A program made the position numbers and the translations under genes. This document shows positions 61,386-64,000 of a DNA stretch of 64,000 nucleotides, one piece after another. Position 1 is the stretch's first letter. Each line of letters opens with the position of its first letter. The notes beneath the pieces are model-generated. The model saw nothing but the letters and a program-made list of their open reading frames with translations. It searched no databases and was not told the origin of the DNA. The DNA lies in contig CAIRTQ010000096.1 of NCBI GenBank assembly GCA_903881545.1, forward strand, positions 1 to 64,000, given 5' to 3'. This DNA is from an uncultured Elusimicrobia bacterium (GTDB taxonomy: Bacteria; Elusimicrobiota; Elusimicrobia; UBA1565; UBA9628).

Positions 61386-62306
61386 ATGAAATCTTGGAAC
61401 CGAGTCGTCTGGATCGCCGCTGCCTCCGCCCTGGCCGCCTGCCGGGGCCAGGACGCGCCCGCGCCTAAAGCCGGCGCGGGCCAGCTGGGTGACAGCCAGG
61501 GAATAGTCATCTCGACCGAATCCCAGGCGGCCATCGGCCTCAAGGTCGAGCGCCTGCAGGTCACTTCTATGCCGGAGACCCTGACGGTGGTGGGCCGGAT
61601 ACTACAGGACGCCCAGACCTGCCACCACATCCCGGCGAAAGCCGCCGGCACAGTCGAGAGCATCAGCGCGGCGCTGGGCCAGAAGGTCAAGAAGGGAGCC
61701 GTGCTGGCCGTGCTCAAGGGCAGAGACGGCAAAGAAACACCGGTCGTCTCCGACCACGCGGGGGTGGTCACGGCCGCGCACGTGGGGCAGGGCGAACTGG
61801 TGGACGCAATGACCTATCTCTTCAGCGTAACGGAGGTCGACCCGCTCTGGGGCGTACTGGATATCCACGAGAAGAACCTGGCCAGAGTCCGCGTGGGCCA
61901 GTCCGTCCAGCTCCGGACCGCGGCGTACCCGGACTCCGCGTTCCGCGGGAAGATCATCTTCGTATCGCCTGAGATCGACGACGTCACCCGCACGGTCAAG
62001 GCGCGGGTGGCCATCGAGAACCCGGACGGCAGGCTCAAGTTGGGCATGTTCCTGGACGCCTCGGTGCGCCTGGACTCCGGGGCGCGGGGGCTCTTCGTCC
62101 CGCAGGCCGCGGTCCAGACCGGCCTGGAGGGCCCCCTCGTGTTTCGGAGGAACGGCTCGGCCGGGTTCCAACCGGTTAAGGTGTCTTTGGGTCGGGAGCT
62201 GGGCGACTGGGTGCAGGTGCAGAGCGGACTCAAGGCCGGCGACGACGTGGTCGTGGCCGGAGCCTTCATGGTCAAGTCGGAGATGCTCAAGGACCATATC
62301 GAATAG
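61386..62306 (+). CDS. CzcB/CusB-like membrane fusion protein
   Basis: HIPAKAAGTVESISAALGQKVKKGAVLAVL; lipoprotein-like N-terminus LAACRG. Confidence 0.92.
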   Translation: MKSWNRVVWIAAASALAACRGQDAPAPKAGAGQLGDSQGIVISTESQAAIGLKVERLQVTSMPETLTVVGRILQDAQTCHHIPAKAAGTVESISAALGQKVKKGAVLAVLKGRDGKETPVVSDHAGVVTAAHVGQGELVDAMTYLFSVTEVDPLWGVLDIHEKNLARVRVGQSVQLRTAAYPDSAFRGKIIFVSPEIDDVTRTVKARVAIENPDGRLKLGMFLDASVRLDSGARGLFVPQAAVQTGLEGPLVFRRNGSAGFQPVKVSLGRELGDWVQVQSGLKAGDDVVVAGAFMVKSEMLKDHIE

Positions 62307-62314
62307 GGGATCCC

Positions 62315-64000
62315 ATGCTCGATTCAATCATCGCAGGCTCGATACGGCAGCGCTGGCTGGTCGTCTTCGGCGCGGTGCTTTTCCTCGTTTTGGGGGTCTT
62401 CGCCATCCGCGGATTGCCCATCGACGCGTTCCCGGATGTGACCAATGTCCAGGTGGAGGTGGTCTGCACGGCCTCCGGCAAGTCGCCCCTGGAGATCGAG
62501 AAATTCGTCACCTATCCGGTGGAGAACGCCCTGCGGGGAGTCCCCGGCATGACCCAACTCCGTTCGGTCTCAAAATACGGCATCTCGGTGGTTACGGCGG
62601 TTTTCAAGGACGGCACCGACATCTACTTCGCGCGTCAGCAGGTGTCTGAGCGCCTGGGCGAGACCCGGGAGAGGTTCGGAGCGGGCATCGAGGTCACCAT
62701 GGGGCCCATCGCTACGGCTATGGGCGAGATCTTCCAGTACACGCTCGACGCCCCCGGGCTGGACGCTTCCGAGTCCTCCCTGTCGGAGCTGCGCACACTG
62801 CAGGACTGGGTGGTGGCCCCCTTGCTCAAGGGAGTGGAGGGAGTCAATGAGGTCAACTCGTTCGGCGGCTACATCAAAGAGTACCAGGTCGTGGCCCTCC
62901 CCGACCGTATCGCGCAGTACGGGGTCGACCTTAAATCTCTCTACGAGGCGGTGGCCCGCAACAACTCCAATGTGGGCGGCGGCATCCTTGAAGCCGGCGG
63001 GGAGCAGCACATCATCCGGGGTATAGGCCGCATCCGTAACGCAGCGGACATCGAGCGCATCGTGGTGGCCACCCGCAAGGGTTCCCCGGTCATCGTCAAG
63101 GACGTCGCGCAGGTGCGCATCGGACATGCCGTCAGGCAGGGGGCATCCTTCCAGGATGGCAAGCGGGAGGTTGTGGGCGGGGTCGTCATGATGTTGCGCG
63201 GAGCCAACAGCCGAAGCGTCGTCAAAGAGGTCGAGAGCAAGGTCCACGAGATCAACGCCAGCGGCGTCCTGCCGGCCGGCGTCGTCATCCGGCCGTTCTA
63301 TACGCGCGAGACCGTCATCATGGACAGTATCCGCACCATCATCAAGGCCCTGGGAGAAGGCTCATTGATCGTCGTCGCTGCGGTCTACCTATTCCTGCTG
63401 AGCTTCCGCGGATCCTTTGTCATCCTCCTGGCGTTCCCCATGGCCGCCCTGCTGACTGCGATATTGATGCGGCCCCTGGGACTGACCGGGAACCTTATGT
63501 CCCTGGGCGGCCTGGCCATCTCCATAGGCATGGTCCTGGACCCCACCATCATCCAGGTCGAGAATGTGTTGCACCACCTTCCCCGGGAGGACTCCCTGCC
63601 GGTCCGCATCAGCGCAGTCACCAAGGCCATCCTGGAGGTGCTCAAGCCCAGCATTTTTGGGGAATTGATCATCGCGCTGACCTTCCTGCCCATCCTCGGC
63701 CTGGAAGGGATCGAAGGCAAGATGTTCCAGCCGCTCGCGCTGACCATCATGCTTGCCCTGCTCTCTTCTCTGTTCCTGGCGATCCTGCTTATCCCCACGC
63801 TCTGCGTGCTCATCCTCAGGCCGACCAAGGACGTGGAAAGCCCGCTCGTGGCGCGGGCCAAGAGCCTGTACCTGCCCGTGCTGGGCTGGAGTATGGCTCA
63901 CCGAGCGAAGGTCTTGGTCGGTAGCGGCATCCTGCTGGCCGGAAGCCTGGCCTTGGTCCCATTCCTGGGCACGGAGTTCGTCCCGATCATGGACGAGGGT
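62315..64000 (+). CDS. CzcA/CusA-like heavy-metal RND transporter, 3' partial
   Basis: MLDSIIAGSIRQRWLVVFGAVLFLVLGVFAIRGLPIDAFPDVTNVQVEV; frame open to the window end. Confidence 0.95.
   Translation, partial: MLDSIIAGSIRQRWLVVFGAVLFLVLGVFAIRGLPIDAFPDVTNVQVEVVCTASGKSPLEIEKFVTYPVENALRGVPGMTQLRSVSKYGISVVTAVFKDGTDIYFARQQVSERLGETRERFGAGIEVTMGPIATAMGEIFQYTLDAPGLDASESSLSELRTLQDWVVAPLLKGVEGVNEVNSFGGYIKEYQVVALPDRIAQYGVDLKSLYEAVARNNSNVGGGILEAGGEQHIIRGIGRIRNAADIERIVVATRKGSPVIVKDVAQVRIGHAVRQGASFQDGKREVVGGVVMMLRGANSRSVVKEVESKVHEINASGVLPAGVVIRPFYTRETVIMDSIRTIIKALGEGSLIVVAAVYLFLLSFRGSFVILLAFPMAALLTAILMRPLGLTGNLMSLGGLAISIGMVLDPTIIQVENVLHHLPREDSLPVRISAVTKAILEVLKPSIFGELIIALTFLPILGLEGIEGKMFQPLALTIMLALLSSLFLAILLIPTLCVLILRPTKDVESPLVARAKSLYLPVLGWSMAHRAKVLVGSGILLAGSLALVPFLGTEFVPIMDEG

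Overview
GC-rich bacterial chromosomal window. Gene content and the 'Ham1-TPR', GtrA and prepilin neighbourhoods would fit an Elusimicrobiota-like organism, but taxonomy is inference. It is mostly housekeeping: valS (5' partial), squalene/phytoene synthase, mutY, rdgB-like, murC, rsmA, mnmA, efp, acyl-CoA carboxylase, smpB, pilin and prepilin peptidase, a complete 14-subunit complex I operon in the rotated order nuoJKLMN-ABCDE-FGHI, a diadenylate cyclase plus DHH phosphodiesterase pair, etfAB, and a CzcCBA-type efflux operon cut by the right edge. There are three tRNAs: Leu(CAG), Ser(GGA) and Tyr(GTA).

The standout is a complete diversity-generating retroelement (DGR) at about 7.3-12.7 kb. 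It comprises a divergent XRE regulator, a secreted FGE-sulfatase/C-type-lectin-fold variable protein whose 3' end is the variable repeat (VR, ~10274-10413), an HRDC-domain accessory gene, an Avd-like four-helix-bundle gene, and a DGR-type reverse transcriptase (LPIGNLTSQ and YMDD motifs). The template repeat (TR, ~12356-12492) lies inside the 3' end of the RT open reading frame. My hand alignment of TR and VR shows 23 of 34 TR adenines replaced (15 to G, 8 to T, 0 to C), no mismatch at any non-A position, and one extra codon in VR.

An accessory island follows the DGR: a HepT/MntA-type HEPN-MNT pair, a decayed ORF6N gene and a Fic protein. Other notable observations are an EF-P whose modified loop lysine position is Gln, a malate-dehydrogenase-like protein lacking the catalytic HGD motif, an in-frame Ham1-TPR fusion, and a low-GC gene inserted between nuoE and nuoF.
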